Notes under the pieces: generated by a model | Databases searched by the model: none | Told to the model about the DNA's origin: nothing | The model's input: only the letters and a program-made list of their open reading frames with translations | Position numbers and translations under genes: made by a program | Part shown: piece after piece, positions 8,821-19,134 of the stretch | Numbering within the stretch: position 1 is the stretch's first letter | How the letters are laid out: each line of letters opens with the position of its first letter | From: Celeribacter litoreus | GTDB lineage: Bacteria; Pseudomonadota; Alphaproteobacteria; Rhodobacterales; Rhodobacteraceae | Assembly (NCBI RefSeq): GCF_020165855.1 | Contig: NZ_JAIUFY010000015.1 | Coordinates: forward strand, 67,316 to 131,315 | Length of the DNA stretch: 64,000 nt | Direction of reading: 5' to 3'

Positions 8821-9507
8821 ATGCGCGCGCCAATTTCTGTCATCATCCCCACGCTGAATGCGACGCCGAAGCTGCGCGCAACGATGCTGTCTTTGATGGA
8901 GGGGCTGGACGCGGGACTGGTGCGGGAGTTGATCCTCTCGGATGGCGGCTCAACGGATGGCATTGAGAAGATGGCTGATTTCGTCGGTGCGGAGTTGATT
9001 ACCGGCCCTGCGGGGCGGGGCGGCCAACTCAAACGCGGCGTCGAAGCTTCCGAAGGGGACTGGGTTCTGTGCCTGCACGCCGATACCTGGATGCCGGAGG
9101 GCTGGGCCGAGGAAACCGTGCGCCACCTCGCAAAGGCACATGATGCTGCGCTGGTCTATTCGCTCTCATTCCGCGATGCGGAGGGAATGGGGCCAAAACT
9201 CGTGGCGAAATGGGCCAATCTGAGGACGAAGCTCTTCAATCTGCCCTATGGTGATCAAGCGCTCCTGATCTCCCGCGAGCTTTATGATGAGATCGGCGGG
9301 TATGCAGACATCCCGCTCATGGAAGATGTCGAGCTCGCAAAGCGCTTGAAGGGCAAAATTCGCCTCAGTCCCTTGAGCGTCCAAACAGACCCATCACGCT
9401 ACCAAACATCCGGCTGGTGGCGGCAAGGATGCCGGAACCTTTTCCGTCTTCTGCGCTTCTATCTTGGAGCTGATCCGGAGACGCTGGCAAAGAACTACCG
9501 TCGATAA
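8821..9507 (+). CDS. Family 2 glycosyltransferase (TIGR04283-like)
   Basis: A 228-residue GT-A fold protein. It has the nucleotide-sugar binding start ISVIIPTLNA, the segment LSDGGSTDG, and a metal-binding LHADTWMP in place of the usual DxD. The acceptor-side segment MEDVELAKRLK corresponds to the ED motif. The tail (NLFRLLRFYLGADPE) is typical of the subgroup named TIGR04283. An ATG at 8779 is in frame, but GAGGGG lies just before the ATG at 8821, so that start is preferred. The last 143 bp overlap the convergent exporter gene, which is unusual. Substrate unknown. Confidence 0.85.
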   Translation: MRAPISVIIPTLNATPKLRATMLSLMEGLDAGLVRELILSDGGSTDGIEKMADFVGAELITGPAGRGGQLKRGVEASEGDWVLCLHADTWMPEGWAEETVRHLAKAHDAALVYSLSFRDAEGMGPKLVAKWANLRTKLFNLPYGDQALLISRELYDEIGGYADIPLMEDVELAKRLKGKIRLSPLSVQTDPSRYQTSGWWRQGCRNLFRLLRFYLGADPETLAKNYRR

Positions 9508-11296
9508 CCGTTCGACCGTCGGCGTATTGGAGGCGATAGAGATCGGCGTAGAGACCACCCCGCGCCAGCAGTTCCTCGTGCGTGCCCTCATCGACAACCT
9601 GCCCTTTGTCCATCACGACGATCTTGTCCGCGTCACGGATGGTCGAAAGGCGGTGCGCGATCACGATGGTGGTGCGCCCTTCGGAGAGTTTCTCAAGCGC
9701 TTCCTGCACGATTTTCTCCGACTGCGCATCAAGTGCAGAGGTCGCCTCATCGAGCAACAGGACCGGACGATCCCGCAGAACGGCGCGGGCAATGGCCACA
9801 CGCTGACGCTGACCGCCGGAGAGGGCGGAGCCGCGTGGGCCAGCGGGTGTGTCGAGGCCGTGGTCCAGACGCGAGACGAAATCGTCGATATGGGCCGCTT
9901 TCAGTGCGGCGTTCAATTGCGCGTCCGAAACGTCTGCACCCATCAGGATATTGTCGCGGATGCTCTCGTCGAAGAGCAATGCATCCTGCGAGACAACAGA
10001 GAACATGTCGCGAAGCTCTGGGAGGCTGATACTCTTGGTCGGAACGCCACCAAATGTGATCTGTCCGTCGCTCGGATCGACGAGACGTGTGAGCAGGTGG
10101 AAGATAGTTGATTTGCCTGCACCCGATGCCCCGACAAGAGCAGTTGTCTTGCCCGCCTCCGCCACAAAACTCGTGCCGCGCAGAACCGGTGCCTCGGTAT
10201 AGGAGAATTGCACGTTGTCCAGACGGACATCGGCAGCCTTCGGATCTGTCGGCAGAGAGGTCGGAACAGGTGGTGAAGTGATCGCGGGACGCTCTTCAAA
10301 AATCGCATGCACACGCTCGAGGGAGGCCATGGCCATTTGCCAGATACCGGACACGTTCCCGAGCCTGCGTGCGGGCTCGAACACGAGCCCCATCGCGGTG
10401 AAGAACGCCATGAAATCGCCCACGCTTTTTTCGCCAGCAAGAATTTCCTGCGCCCCGAAATAAAGCACCGCGCAGAAACCGAGACCTGCCACGAAATCAA
10501 TCAGAGAAGGGATCGCCGCCTGACCCCGCACGGCGCGCAATTCGTTGCGCACGTAGGTATTGATCGCACTGCCAAAACGCTCTGCTTCGCGCGCCTCTGT
10601 CCCCGAGAGCTTGATCTGTGTTGAGCCGTGGAACACCTCATCAAGCCGGTTCGAAACGAGGCTAGAGGACTCCCGCGCCTCGCGGGAGTTCCGCCGGACG
10701 AGACGTTGCAAACGCGAGATCGGCATCGCGAGCAGCGGCGCAGCGACCAATACCACGAGCGTCCAAACCCAGTCGATCGTGATGGCCACGATCAACAGAG
10801 ACAAAAGCCCGATCACGTCCTTGATGAACGTGGAGAAAATCTGACCCCACTGAAAAGACGCCGCCTGACAATCGCCACGCGTGCGCTCGAGCAACACACC
10901 GGGCGGATATTTGTGAAAGAACGCGCCATCGAGTGTGAGAACATGCGCAACGAGATCCTTTTGCAGATGCGCGGCCGTTTTCTGACGCAACATCGTCATC
11001 AGAACGCGGTTGGCATAGGACGATGTCGCACGCACGAAAAATACGGCGAGAACAGCGAGAGAGACCCAGAGAACCGATTGCCCTTGCTGGGCGACGAGCA
11101 TGCTGTCGAACATCGGTTTGATCAGATAGGAGAGCGCGCCGAGCATCGAGCCCTCAAGAGCCATAAAGAAGAGTGCGCCGAAGAGTTTGGGGCTCTGAGG
11201 GCGCATATATCCCTTGAAAAACCAACGGAATAGCCCCTGTTTCGTCGCATGCGACGGGCTATCCTGTGTGTCTCGGGCCTGAGTGTCGGCGTTCAT
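9365..11296 (-). CDS. ABC exporter with fused membrane and ATPase domains (MsbA-like)
   Basis: A 643-residue half-transporter. An N-terminal transmembrane domain of about six helices (residues 25-330) is followed by an ATPase domain. Walker A is GASGAGKST, the signature is LSGGQRQ, and Walker B is VLLLDEATSALD. The sequence is closest to the MsbA/lipid A exporter and multidrug exporter subfamily, so a lipid or hydrophobic substrate is likely but unproven. The open frame extends to 11386, but TAGGAG six bases before the ATG at 11296 decides the start. After the ATPase domain comes a tail of about 50 residues rich in Ser, Asp and Gly. Part of this tail is encoded antisense to the glycosyltransferase gene. 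Confidence 0.92.
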   Translation of the reverse strand: MNADTQARDTQDSPSHATKQGLFRWFFKGYMRPQSPKLFGALFFMALEGSMLGALSYLIKPMFDSMLVAQQGQSVLWVSLAVLAVFFVRATSSYANRVLMTMLRQKTAAHLQKDLVAHVLTLDGAFFHKYPPGVLLERTRGDCQAASFQWGQIFSTFIKDVIGLLSLLIVAITIDWVWTLVVLVAAPLLAMPISRLQRLVRRNSREARESSSLVSNRLDEVFHGSTQIKLSGTEAREAERFGSAINTYVRNELRAVRGQAAIPSLIDFVAGLGFCAVLYFGAQEILAGEKSVGDFMAFFTAMGLVFEPARRLGNVSGIWQMAMASLERVHAIFEERPAITSPPVPTSLPTDPKAADVRLDNVQFSYTEAPVLRGTSFVAEAGKTTALVGASGAGKSTIFHLLTRLVDPSDGQITFGGVPTKSISLPELRDMFSVVSQDALLFDESIRDNILMGADVSDAQLNAALKAAHIDDFVSRLDHGLDTPAGPRGSALSGGQRQRVAIARAVLRDRPVLLLDEATSALDAQSEKIVQEALEKLSEGRTTIVIAHRLSTIRDADKIVVMDKGQVVDEGTHEELLARGGLYADLYRLQYADGRTVIDGSSLPASPDQLQDRSAEDGKGSGILAATSRMFGSVMGLFGRSRD

Positions 11297-11527
11297 TGAA
11301 GCTCCTATGATCACCACTGGGTCCGGTGACTGATGTTGCGTCGGTTTACCGAAGCGGCGCGTCTCCCGCAAGAAAACGCTTCTCATAGACTTTCCGGTAG
11401 ATCAAAAACCTGTGCGCCTTTGTGTCCCGACCTGCGCGATTGACCCGCTTCTTGGGCGAGGCTACCACTTTTGGAAAGGATGGGCGCGTCCCATTGATTT
11501 AACATTTCTCATTCGCAGGTCTGTTCC

Positions 11528-12727
11528 ATGTCTCTTGCCAACGGTCGCCACTATCTCGCAATCCCCGGTCCTTCCGTGATCCCTGATCCGGTCCTTCAGG
11601 CCATGCATCGCCCGGCGCCGAACATCTATACCGGTGAACTGGTGGAACTGACCCACGGCCTGATCCCCGATCTCAAAACGATTGCGGGCACCGAGGGCAA
11701 CGTAGCGCTCTACATCACGAACGGGCACGGTCTCTGGGAAGCGTCCCTCACCAATATGATCTCGCGCGGCGACAAGGTCCTGGTCTGTGTGACGGGTAAC
11801 TTCGGTCACGGCTGGGCGGATGTGGCACGGCGTCTTGGCGCGGATGTTGAGGTGCTCGACTTTGGCAAGCAGGCGCCCGTCGATCCCGCTCGTCTCGAAG
11901 AGGCTTTGAAAGCCGATACGGACCACAAAATCAAAGCCGTGCTGACCGTCCATGTCGACACCGCAACCTCGGTGCGTAACGACGTCGCCGCGATGCGCAA
12001 AGCGATTGATGCTGCTGGGCACCCCGCCGTGTTTGGCGTCGACTGCATCGCGTCTCTGGGCTGTGACCGTTTTGAGATGGATGCGTGGGGCGCGGATGTG
12101 ATGATCGCCGCCTCGCAAAAGGGTCTGATGACCCCGCCGGGCATGGGCTTTGTCTGGTTCTCGGAAAAGGCCCGCGCGGTCGGCATGGGCAACGACATGC
12201 GCACCCCATATTGGGACTGGGAAACCCGCGCGAACCCGGTCCACCTCTACGAATATTTCGACGGCACCCCGCCGACACACCACCTCTACGGCTTGCGCCA
12301 AGCCGTCGACATGATTCTAGAAGAAGGCCTTGAAAACGTCTGGTCCCGCCACTCCATTCTTGCGCGCGCCTATTGGGCCGCTGTCGAGCATTGGGGGCAG
12401 GGTGGCAACCTCAAGTTCAACATCGCGGAGCCGGAGTATCGCTCCCACGCAGTGACGACCCTGAGCCTCGGCGACGGGGACGGCACGCGCCTGCGGAGCT
12501 GGCTGACCGAGCATCTCGGGATCACCCTCGGCATCTCGCTCGGCTTTGGCGATATCGGCTCGTCCGAGTCGGACGGGTATTTCCGGATTGGTCACATGGG
12601 CCACATCAACGCGCACATGGTGCTCGGGATCATCGGGGCGATGGAGACGGCTTTCACTGCGCTGGACATCCCGCATAAAGAGGGCGGATCAGTTGCAGCG
12701 GCCAAGCTGCTCGCGGCGTCGGTCTGA
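11528..12727 (+). CDS. Class V aminotransferase (alanine/serine-glyoxylate type)
   Basis: A 399-residue fold-type I PLP enzyme. The N-terminal signature reads IPGPSVIPDPVL, and the cofactor-binding Lys198 lies in AASQKGL preceded by the Asp of GVDCIAS. The family contains alanine-glyoxylate, serine-glyoxylate and related aminotransferases used in photorespiration-like C1 metabolism and purine-derived ureidoglycine metabolism. The neighbours (an exporter, a HisC-like aminotransferase and valS) do not indicate which reaction applies. A strong terminator follows the stop, so the gene appears to be monocistronic. Confidence 0.88.
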   Translation: MSLANGRHYLAIPGPSVIPDPVLQAMHRPAPNIYTGELVELTHGLIPDLKTIAGTEGNVALYITNGHGLWEASLTNMISRGDKVLVCVTGNFGHGWADVARRLGADVEVLDFGKQAPVDPARLEEALKADTDHKIKAVLTVHVDTATSVRNDVAAMRKAIDAAGHPAVFGVDCIASLGCDRFEMDAWGADVMIAASQKGLMTPPGMGFVWFSEKARAVGMGNDMRTPYWDWETRANPVHLYEYFDGTPPTHHLYGLRQAVDMILEEGLENVWSRHSILARAYWAAVEHWGQGGNLKFNIAEPEYRSHAVTTLSLGDGDGTRLRSWLTEHLGITLGISLGFGDIGSSESDGYFRIGHMGHINAHMVLGIIGAMETAFTALDIPHKEGGSVAAAKLLAASV

Positions 12728-12750
12728 ACCAGACCTTAGCAGATGAAATT

Positions 12751-12776
12751 AAGGGGCCCTCGGGGCCCCTTTTTTA
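12751..12776 (+). terminator. Rho-independent terminator after the class V aminotransferase
   Basis: AAGGGGCCC and GGGCCCCTT form a stem with a 3-nt loop, followed by six T residues on the plus strand. Its 3' end overlaps the stop codon of the convergent hisC-like gene. Confidence 0.93.
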
Positions 12777-13877
12777 TCCGACGTCTGCAATCGCTTTGGG
12801 CAGGGTCTCGGCGAAAATCTCGATCTCCTGCGGCAGGCCCACAGAGACGCGAATGCAGCGGTCGAGCGGCGCCATGCCGGGCATCCGAACGAAGACGCCA
12901 CGGGCGTCGAGAGCCTTCAGTATCGCACGCGCATAGTCCCCGTCACGGCCGCAATCCATGGTGACAAAATTGGTCGCGGACGGAAGCGGGGAGAATCCGT
13001 TCTGTTGTGCGATTTGTCCAATTTTCTCGCGACCCTCTCGAACGCATTCCAAGGTTTGCGCGAGGTAAGACTGATCGCCCAAAGCCGCCAGCGCGCCGGC
13101 TTGGGCGACGCGATTGACCCCGAAGTGGTTGCGGATTTTGTCAAAAGATTGGGCGATATCGCGATGGGCTATGCCGTATCCGACCCGCGCGCCTGCCATC
13201 CCGTATGCCTTTGAAAAAGTGCGGAAACGGATGACTTTCTTCGAAGACGTATCGAGCGCCGGGTGCGTGCTATCCGGTGCGAACTCCGTATAGGCTTCAT
13301 CGAGGATCATCAGACACCCATCCGGCACAGCGTCGATCATATTCTGAACGGTGTCGGCAGAGTGGACGGAGCCCATCGGATTGTTCGGATTGGACAAGTA
13401 GACGAGCTTCGCCCCGACCTCTGTTGCCTTCGCAATGAGGGCCTCTGGGTCCTCGTGTTCGCCTTTGTAGGGCACGGTATGGAGCGCGCCGCCAAAGCCT
13501 GCGACGTGGTAGTTGAACGTCGGGTAAGACCCCGCCGAGGTCACGACCGCATCGCCCTGACCGACATAGAGACGCACGAGATTTCCGAGCAGGCCGTCTA
13601 TGCCTTCGCCGACTGTGATCTCCTCGGGCGCTACTCCGTGATGCGCGGCGAGCGCGAGGCGCAGATCACGGTTTTCCGGTTCGCCGTATTTCCAAATCCC
13701 TGTCACGCTCTCTTGCATGGCCTCGATCGCTTTGGGCGAGGGACCAAAGGGCAACTCGTTCGCGCCCATGCGGGCAGCAAAAGGTTCGCCCCGTAATTCT
13801 TCCATGCGTTCAGGCGCCACGAAGGGCACGGTTGCAGGAAGGCTTTGAGCGAGCGGGGTTTGGCGCAGATCTGTCAT
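12774..13877 (-). CDS. HisC-family PLP-dependent aminotransferase
   Basis: A 367-residue class I/II aminotransferase. Visible motifs are SNPNNPMGS, DEAYTEF and the Schiff-base segment FRTFSKAYGMAGARVGYG. This is the histidinol-phosphate/aromatic aminotransferase group. Since no histidine or aromatic biosynthesis gene is nearby, it could be HisC or a paralogue acting on phenylalanine, tyrosine or a related amino acid, and I do not assign a symbol. The ATG at 13877 is preceded by AGGAAAG. It lies just downstream of the valS terminator and should have its own promoter. Confidence 0.88.
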   Translation of the reverse strand: MTDLRQTPLAQSLPATVPFVAPERMEELRGEPFAARMGANELPFGPSPKAIEAMQESVTGIWKYGEPENRDLRLALAAHHGVAPEEITVGEGIDGLLGNLVRLYVGQGDAVVTSAGSYPTFNYHVAGFGGALHTVPYKGEHEDPEALIAKATEVGAKLVYLSNPNNPMGSVHSADTVQNMIDAVPDGCLMILDEAYTEFAPDSTHPALDTSSKKVIRFRTFSKAYGMAGARVGYGIAHRDIAQSFDKIRNHFGVNRVAQAGALAALGDQSYLAQTLECVREGREKIGQIAQQNGFSPLPSATNFVTMDCGRDGDYARAILKALDARGVFVRMPGMAPLDRCIRVSVGLPQEIEIFAETLPKAIADVG

Positions 13878-13931
13878 GACGGCTTTCCTGCCTCAAACTT
13901 CGGGGGCGTGCAAGCGCCCTCGTATCAACGA

Positions 13932-13959
13932 AAAAGGCCCGCCGGAGGGGCGGGCCTTT
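13932..13959 (-). terminator. Rho-independent terminator after valS
   Basis: AAAGGCCCGCC pairs with GGCGGGCCTTT. On the minus strand the hairpin is followed by TT and CGTT, giving a T-rich exit. It sits between valS and the downstream aminotransferase gene. Confidence 0.88.
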
Positions 13960-13986
13960 GAATGAGTATTTTTGCCAAGAAGAAGA

Positions 13987-16900
13987 TCAGGCGATTTCTG
14001 CGAGGCGGGCAAGCGCCGCTTTGAGTTTGGCCTCTTCCTCTTCGCGGGCCGCGAGGTTTTCCTGAGCTTCCGCCACAACCTCTTCCGGCGCGGAGGCGAC
14101 GAATTTCGGGTTGTTCAGACGACCGCGCAGACCACCGAGTTCTTTCGCCAGCTTGCCGAGCGCTTTTTCGAGGCGGGCTTTTTCCTCGGCGATGTCGATC
14201 ACGCCTTCGAGCGGCAGGGCAAAGGTGCCACCGGCGACAGAAATCGTGATCGCGCCTTTCGGCATCGGTCCTTCGGAGAGGCTGTCGAGGCGCGCGAGTT
14301 TCATGATCATCGCTTCATTGTTGGCCCAGGCGGTTTTGCCTGCGTCATCCAGTTCGACCTGAACCATCGGGATTTTGAGGCCCGCCGGCACGTGCACTTC
14401 GGCGCGGGACGAACGGATGGACTCGATGAGGTCGATGACCCAGTTCATTTCCGCGTCGGCGGCCGGATCAATCAGATCATCGCCATAGGTCGGCCAATCG
14501 GAGACCGCCAACATGTCGCGCGCGCCGTGGACCGTGCCCCAGAGCTCTTCCGTGATGAACGGCATGATCGGGTGCAGCATGGTGAGCGCTTGGTCGAGGA
14601 CCCAGCCCATGGTCTGACGGGTTTCGGCCTTTGTCGCGTCGTCGCCGTCGTAGAACAGCGGTTTCGACAGTTCGACATACCAGTCACAGAACTTGCCCCA
14701 AACGAAGGCATAGAGGGCGTTGGCGGCGTCGTTGAAGCGGTAATCCGCAAAGGCTGCGTCGACCTCTTTGAGGACTTTCGCGGTCTCGCCGACGATCCAT
14801 TTGTTGACCGTTGCCTCGGGCGTCGGGATCACGGTCGGATCGTAGTTTTCAAAGACTTCGTTCATCTCGGCAAAGCGCGCGGCGTTCCAGATCTTCGTGG
14901 TGAAGTTCCGGTAACCTTTGATGCGGTCCACGGAGAGTTTCAGAACGCCACCGATGGAGGCCATGGATGCGTTCGTGAAGCGCAGGGCGTCCGCACCGAA
15001 TTCGTCAATGATTTCGAGCGGATCGATCACGTTGCCCGTGGTTTTGGACATCTTCTTGCCCTTCTCGTCGCGGACGAGCTGGTGCAGGTAGACTGTGTGG
15101 AACGGCACTTCGCCGGTCACCGCAAGCTGCATCATCATCATCCGGGCGACCCAGAAGAAGAGAATGTCGAAACCGGTGACGAGTACGTCGGTCGGGAAGT
15201 ATTTCGAGGTGCTCTCGTCCCAGTTCGGCCAGCCGAGCGTGCCGATCGGCCAAAGGCCGGAAGAGAACCACGTGTCGAGCACGTCTGCATCGCGCCAGAT
15301 CGGGTAGACGAGTTTTGTCGGATCCTGCGTGACGTTGTATTCCGCGAGGCTGCTGGCAAACAGTTCGTTGGCCTCGTGACGGTTGGCGACCTCGACAACG
15401 CGGCAGTGGTTGAGCGGGGTCGGCAGGTCGGCCATGTCTGCGAAGAACTTGCCATGGACGGCCTCAAAATCCGCCGCGCAGTGGTGCACGGTGCCGGAGT
15501 GGAGCATGCCGCCTTCGGTCAAAAGCTTGATCAGTTCGACTTCATCAAGCGCGCCGTCGCCTTCGTCGTCCTGGAAGTTCGGAGCGGACAGGTCGAGACC
15601 ATACCAGACCGGAATCTGGTGGCCCCACCAGAGCTGGCGTGAGATACACCACGGTTCGATGTTCTCGAGCCAGTGGTAATAGGTCTTTTCACCGCTTTCC
15701 GGCATGATTTTGGTGCGGCCGGAGCGCACGGCGTCGAGGGCCGGTCCGACGACTTTCTCGGCATCCACATACCATTGGTCGGTGAGCATCGGCTCGATGA
15801 CGACTTTGGAGCGGTCACCGAACGGCTGCATGATCGGTTTGTCTTCGACATAGGGAACGGTTTCCGAGACCTCGGATTCTTTGCCGTCCTCGTCTTTCAC
15901 CTTCTTCGTCACCGTCGTCATCACGGCGAGGCCTTCGGCGTTGATCTCTGCGATCACCTGTTTGCGGGCCTCGAAGCGGTCGAGGCCGCGCAGGTGGTCG
16001 GGCACGAGGTTGATGCTATCCACTTCGGTCTCGGTGAACGGTTTGCCCGCGAGGATTTCGGCGGCGAGGAGCGCGCTGTCCTGATAGGAGAGACCGTCCT
16101 CACGCATCGCGCCTTTGGTGTCCATGAGGCGATACATCGGCAGGTTGCCACGTTTTGCGACCTGATAGTCGTTGAAATCGTGCGCACCGGTGATTTTCAC
16201 CGCACCGGAGCCGAAGGTCATGTCCGGATATTCGTCGGTGATGATCGGGATCAGGCGGCGGTGCTCTTTCGGGCCGACCGGAATTTCGCAGAGCTTGCCA
16301 ACGATCGGCGCATAGCGTTCGTCATCGGGGTGCACGGCGACAGCGCCGTCACCGAGCATGGTTTCCGGACGGGTCGTCGCGATGGAGATGTAGTCGCGCT
16401 CTTCGGAGAACACGACGTTGCCGTCCTCGTCTTTCTCGACATAGGTGTAGGTTTCCCCACCGGCGAGCGGGTATTTGAAGTGCCACATGTGACCGGCGAC
16501 TTCGATGTTCTCGACTTCCAGATCGGAAATCGCGGTCTCGAAATGCGGGTCCCAGTTCACGAGGCGCTTGCCGCGATAGATGAGACCTTTCTCGTACATA
16601 TCGACGAAGACCTTGATCACGGCGTCGTGGAAGTTGCCTTCCTCACCTGCGGGCGCACCTGGTGCGCCGGACATGGTGAAGGCGTTGCGCGACCAGTCGC
16701 AGGAGGAGCCGAGGCGCTTGAGCTGGTTGATGATGGTGGAGCCGTATTTGCCCTTCCATTCCCAGACCTTCTCGAGGAAGGCTTCACGCCCAAGCTCGGC
16801 GCGGGACGGTTGCTGCGTCTTGGCGAGTTCTTTCTCGACCATGAGCTGCGTCGCGATGCCTGCGTGGTCCTGACCCGGCTGCCATAGCGTGTCGAAGCCG

Positions 16901-17115
16901 CGCATCCGGTGCCAGCGGACGAGGATATCCTGAATGGTGTTGTTGAACGCGTGGCCGACGTGGAGGGCACCCGTGACGTTCGGCGGCGGGATCATGATGG
17001 TGAAGGTTTCATCACGCTTTTTGTGCGCGCCTGCCTTGAACGCACCGGCTTCTTCCCAAGCCTTGTAGATGCGTGCTTCCGCTTCTTGTGCGTCAAACGT
17101 CTTTTCCAGTGCCAT
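13987..17115 (-). CDS. valS: Valyl-tRNA synthetase
   Basis: ValS charges tRNA-Val. The 1042-residue product has the class I HIGH motif as ALHVGHAF near residue 50 and the KMSKS motif as [10 protein letters not shown], with a Thr at the last position. Between them lies the CP1 editing domain with [12 protein letters not shown]-terminal coiled-coil typical of ValS ([20 protein letters not shown]) is clear. An upstream in-frame ATG at 17136 would add seven residues. The ATG at 17115 gives the usual N-terminus and has a weak purine-rich ribosome site. Strong antisense open frames in this gene are composition artefacts. Confidence 0.97.
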   Translation of the reverse strand: MALEKTFDAQEAEARIYKAWEEAGAFKAGAHKKRDETFTIMIPPPNVTGALHVGHAFNNTIQDILVRWHRMRGFDTLWQPGQDHAGIATQLMVEKELAKTQQPSRAELGREAFLEKVWEWKGKYGSTIINQLKRLGSSCDWSRNAFTMSGAPGAPAGEEGNFHDAVIKVFVDMYEKGLIYRGKRLVNWDPHFETAISDLEVENIEVAGHMWHFKYPLAGGETYTYVEKDEDGNVVFSEERDYISIATTRPETMLGDGAVAVHPDDERYAPIVGKLCEIPVGPKEHRRLIPIITDEYPDMTFGSGAVKITGAHDFNDYQVAKRGNLPMYRLMDTKGAMREDGLSYQDSALLAAEILAGKPFTETEVDSINLVPDHLRGLDRFEARKQVIAEINAEGLAVMTTVTKKVKDEDGKESEVSETVPYVEDKPIMQPFGDRSKVVIEPMLTDQWYVDAEKVVGPALDAVRSGRTKIMPESGEKTYYHWLENIEPWCISRQLWWGHQIPVWYGLDLSAPNFQDDEGDGALDEVELIKLLTEGGMLHSGTVHHCAADFEAVHGKFFADMADLPTPLNHCRVVEVANRHEANELFASSLAEYNVTQDPTKLVYPIWRDADVLDTWFSSGLWPIGTLGWPNWDESTSKYFPTDVLVTGFDILFFWVARMMMMQLAVTGEVPFHTVYLHQLVRDEKGKKMSKTTGNVIDPLEIIDEFGADALRFTNASMASIGGVLKLSVDRIKGYRNFTTKIWNAARFAEMNEVFENYDPTVIPTPEATVNKWIVGETAKVLKEVDAAFADYRFNDAANALYAFVWGKFCDWYVELSKPLFYDGDDATKAETRQTMGWVLDQALTMLHPIMPFITEELWGTVHGARDMLAVSDWPTYGDDLIDPAADAEMNWVIDLIESIRSSRAEVHVPAGLKIPMVQVELDDAGKTAWANNEAMIMKLARLDSLSEGPMPKGAITISVAGGTFALPLEGVIDIAEEKARLEKALGKLAKELGGLRGRLNNPKFVASAPEEVVAEAQENLAAREEEEAKLKAALARLAEIA

Positions 17116-17249
17116 GTCGCTTTTCCGTCCAAACAAATACGTCTCGCTCCGCCGGAGCGGAGGGTCCCGCGCTATGTAGCCTTTGGGACGCTTAAGGGAA
17201 AGGGTGAAAGACCTTGGAATCGGGCATCTCGGCCCGTGTGCGCAGGGTC

Positions 17250-17681
17250 TTAGATGGATCGGTCGAATTTCACCGAGAGGTGCAGGAGGCTTTCAATGTC
17301 CTGCACGCCCGTAATGGCCGTGATCTGTTCGAGGGTTTGGTCGAGTTCTTCGGTCGAGTCACAGGCGACCTGAGCAATGAGGTCGATCCGTCCCGTCGAA
17401 GTCGCGACCATTTCCACCTCAGGCAGCGCCTTGAGCTTGCTCACGATCCCGGCAGAGGACCGTGGCTCGACCTGCAAGAGCACCGTGGCCCTGATCCGGC
17501 GGGCGAGAGCAACGTCCCCGAGCTTGATCGTGTAGCCCGCGATCGTGCCGTTGGTCTCCATCCGCTCCAGTCGGGCCTGCACGGTTGAGCGCGCAACTTT
17601 GAAACGGCGGGAAAGACGCGACACGGATGTCGAGGAATCGGCAGCCAGAGCCATCAGAATTTTTTGATCAAGTTCGTCCAT
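17250..17681 (-). CDS. Lrp/AsnC family transcriptional regulator
   Basis: A 143-residue regulator. The N-terminal helix-turn-helix covers residues 1-60 ([24 protein letters not shown]), and the C-terminal RAM ligand-binding domain ends in [18 protein letters not shown]. Members sense amino acids. It is divergent from the ornithine decarboxylase gene with a 297-bp gap, so decarboxylase control by an amino acid such as ornithine or arginine is a reasonable inference. The ATG at 17681 has AGGCG upstream. Nothing is obviously missing. Confidence 0.92.
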   Translation of the reverse strand: MDELDQKILMALAADSSTSVSRLSRRFKVARSTVQARLERMETNGTIAGYTIKLGDVALARRIRATVLLQVEPRSSAGIVSKLKALPEVEMVATSTGRIDLIAQVACDSTEELDQTLEQITAITGVQDIESLLHLSVKFDRSI

Positions 17682-17743
17682 TTTCGCCTGCCTGTTTCGT
17701 TCCAGAATGCCGCGCGTGGGGCGCCGAGAATGCGGATGTCAAT

Positions 17744-17818
17744 TTAGCCGAGGATTTCGTCAAAATGACCGACCGTATGCACGATTTTACCCTTTTCATC
17801 GGCAAATTCAACACGCAT
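17744..17818 (-). CDS. Possible 24-residue micro-protein between the lrp and odc genes
   Basis: From the ATG at 17818 a short frame encodes MRVEFADEKGKIVHTVGHFD and four more residues before TAA. The peptide has protein-like composition. The frame stays open upstream to 18028, but that extension overlaps the decarboxylase start. I do not recognise it. A chance frame in the divergent promoter region remains quite possible. Confidence 0.2.
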   Translation of the reverse strand: MRVEFADEKGKIVHTVGHFDEILG

Positions 17819-17978
17819 ATAGCGCTCATGAAATGACAGGAACACAGGACGGCGAGACGGCCAAATATCGGCCCTCAAATCGCACCTGGCCTGGTTAGGA
17901 TAACCGCGTAAGCGCAATCCCAACCGGACTTTTCCCGGGCAAGATGTGGCTGCGCTCTGTTGGTAAAGGACACGACCA

Positions 17979-19121
17979 ATGGGGCTCTCAAAAACCATCT
18001 GGGCATCGCCCAGCGAATACCTGCGCACTCATGCTCCCGAGCATCCGGTGCTGTTCTTCTCTCCGGCGATTCTGCAGGCCACTGCACGCCGCTTTCAAAA
18101 GGGCTTTCCGGGCCTCGTCACCTATGCGGTGAAATCTAACCCAGACGAAGAAGTGCTCGCCAACCTCGTTGCCGCTGGCATCCGTGGTTTTGACGTGGCC
18201 TCTCCTGTTGAGATGGACACCATTGCCCGTATCGCACCCGGTGCAGCCATGCACTACAACAACCCGGTTCGCTCCCGCACCGAGATCCTTCATGCCGTCA
18301 AAGTCGGCGTGAAATCCTACTCCGTGGACAGCCACTCCGAGCTCGTGAAACTCGGCGAACTCGTTCCGGCCGATGGTGTGGAAATCTCCGTGCGTTTCAA
18401 ACTGCCGGTTGAAGGTGCTGCATACAACTTCGGCGCCAAATTCGGTGCAACCGTCGAAAACGCGGCTGAGCTTCTGCTCCTCGCGTCCCAACTCGGCTTC
18501 ACCCCGTCTCTGACCTTCCACCCGGGCACCCAGTGCACCGATCCGCACGCATGGGACAAATACATCCGTGCAGCGGCCGAGATTGCTCAGATGGCTGGCG
18601 TTCAAATCGCACGTCTCAACGTCGGTGGCGGCTTCCCGTCCCACCGCCTGAACGAAGTGACCCCGCAGCTTGAGCCGACCTTCGACCTCATCGGTCGCGT
18701 CGCCCGCGAAGCTTTTGGTGATGACATGCCGGCGCTCGTTTGTGAGCCGGGTCGTGGTCTCGTGGCCGAGAGCTACTCTCTCGTGACCCGCGTCAAAGCG
18801 ATCCGCGACGATGCGCACGTGTTCCTCAACGACGGCGTCTACGGCGCGCTCTCCGAGCTGCACCTCGTAGGTGTCATCGACCGCATCGGCGTGTTCGGCC
18901 CGCAAGGCGTCAAACGCGAAGGTGCAACTGTAGACCGGACCGTTTTCGGCCCGACCTGCGACAGCCTCGACAAACTTCCGTCCGAGCTCGCGTTCCCGCT
19001 CAGCATGGAAGAAGAGGATCACGTCGTGTTCTACGGTCTCGGTGCCTACTCCGTGGCGACGGCTACGAAATTCAACGGTTTCGGTCAGATCACCGTCGAA
19101 ACCGTTCAGCGCCACATCTGA
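17979..19121 (+). CDS. Ornithine/lysine decarboxylase-type enzyme (fold type III, short form)
   Basis: A 380-residue alanine-racemase-fold decarboxylase. The PLP Lys52 lies in YAVKSNP, the glycine-rich phosphate loop in NVGGGFPS, and the conserved CEPGRG and GPTCDSLD segments supply the phosphate-binding Arg and the active-site Cys. This short eukaryote-like form makes putrescine from ornithine or cadaverine from lysine. The sequence alone does not settle substrate preference. The start has AAAGGA a few bases upstream. The gene lies opposite a Lrp-type regulator and is followed by unusual tandem hairpins and a terminator. Functionally it links to the amine uptake locus at 50-58 kb. Confidence 0.92.
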   Translation: MGLSKTIWASPSEYLRTHAPEHPVLFFSPAILQATARRFQKGFPGLVTYAVKSNPDEEVLANLVAAGIRGFDVASPVEMDTIARIAPGAAMHYNNPVRSRTEILHAVKVGVKSYSVDSHSELVKLGELVPADGVEISVRFKLPVEGAAYNFGAKFGATVENAAELLLLASQLGFTPSLTFHPGTQCTDPHAWDKYIRAAAEIAQMAGVQIARLNVGGGFPSHRLNEVTPQLEPTFDLIGRVAREAFGDDMPALVCEPGRGLVAESYSLVTRVKAIRDDAHVFLNDGVYGALSELHLVGVIDRIGVFGPQGVKREGATVDRTVFGPTCDSLDKLPSELAFPLSMEEEDHVVFYGLGAYSVATATKFNGFGQITVETVQRHI

Positions 19122-19134
19122 TCGGCCTCCCTGC

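Noticed and set aside
13972-15642. Plus-strand open frame of 556 codons opposite valS
   Set aside because: It is antisense to the clear valS reading frame. It has repetitive His/Arg/Asp-rich composition from reverse-complemented high-GC codons, and no recognisable domain.
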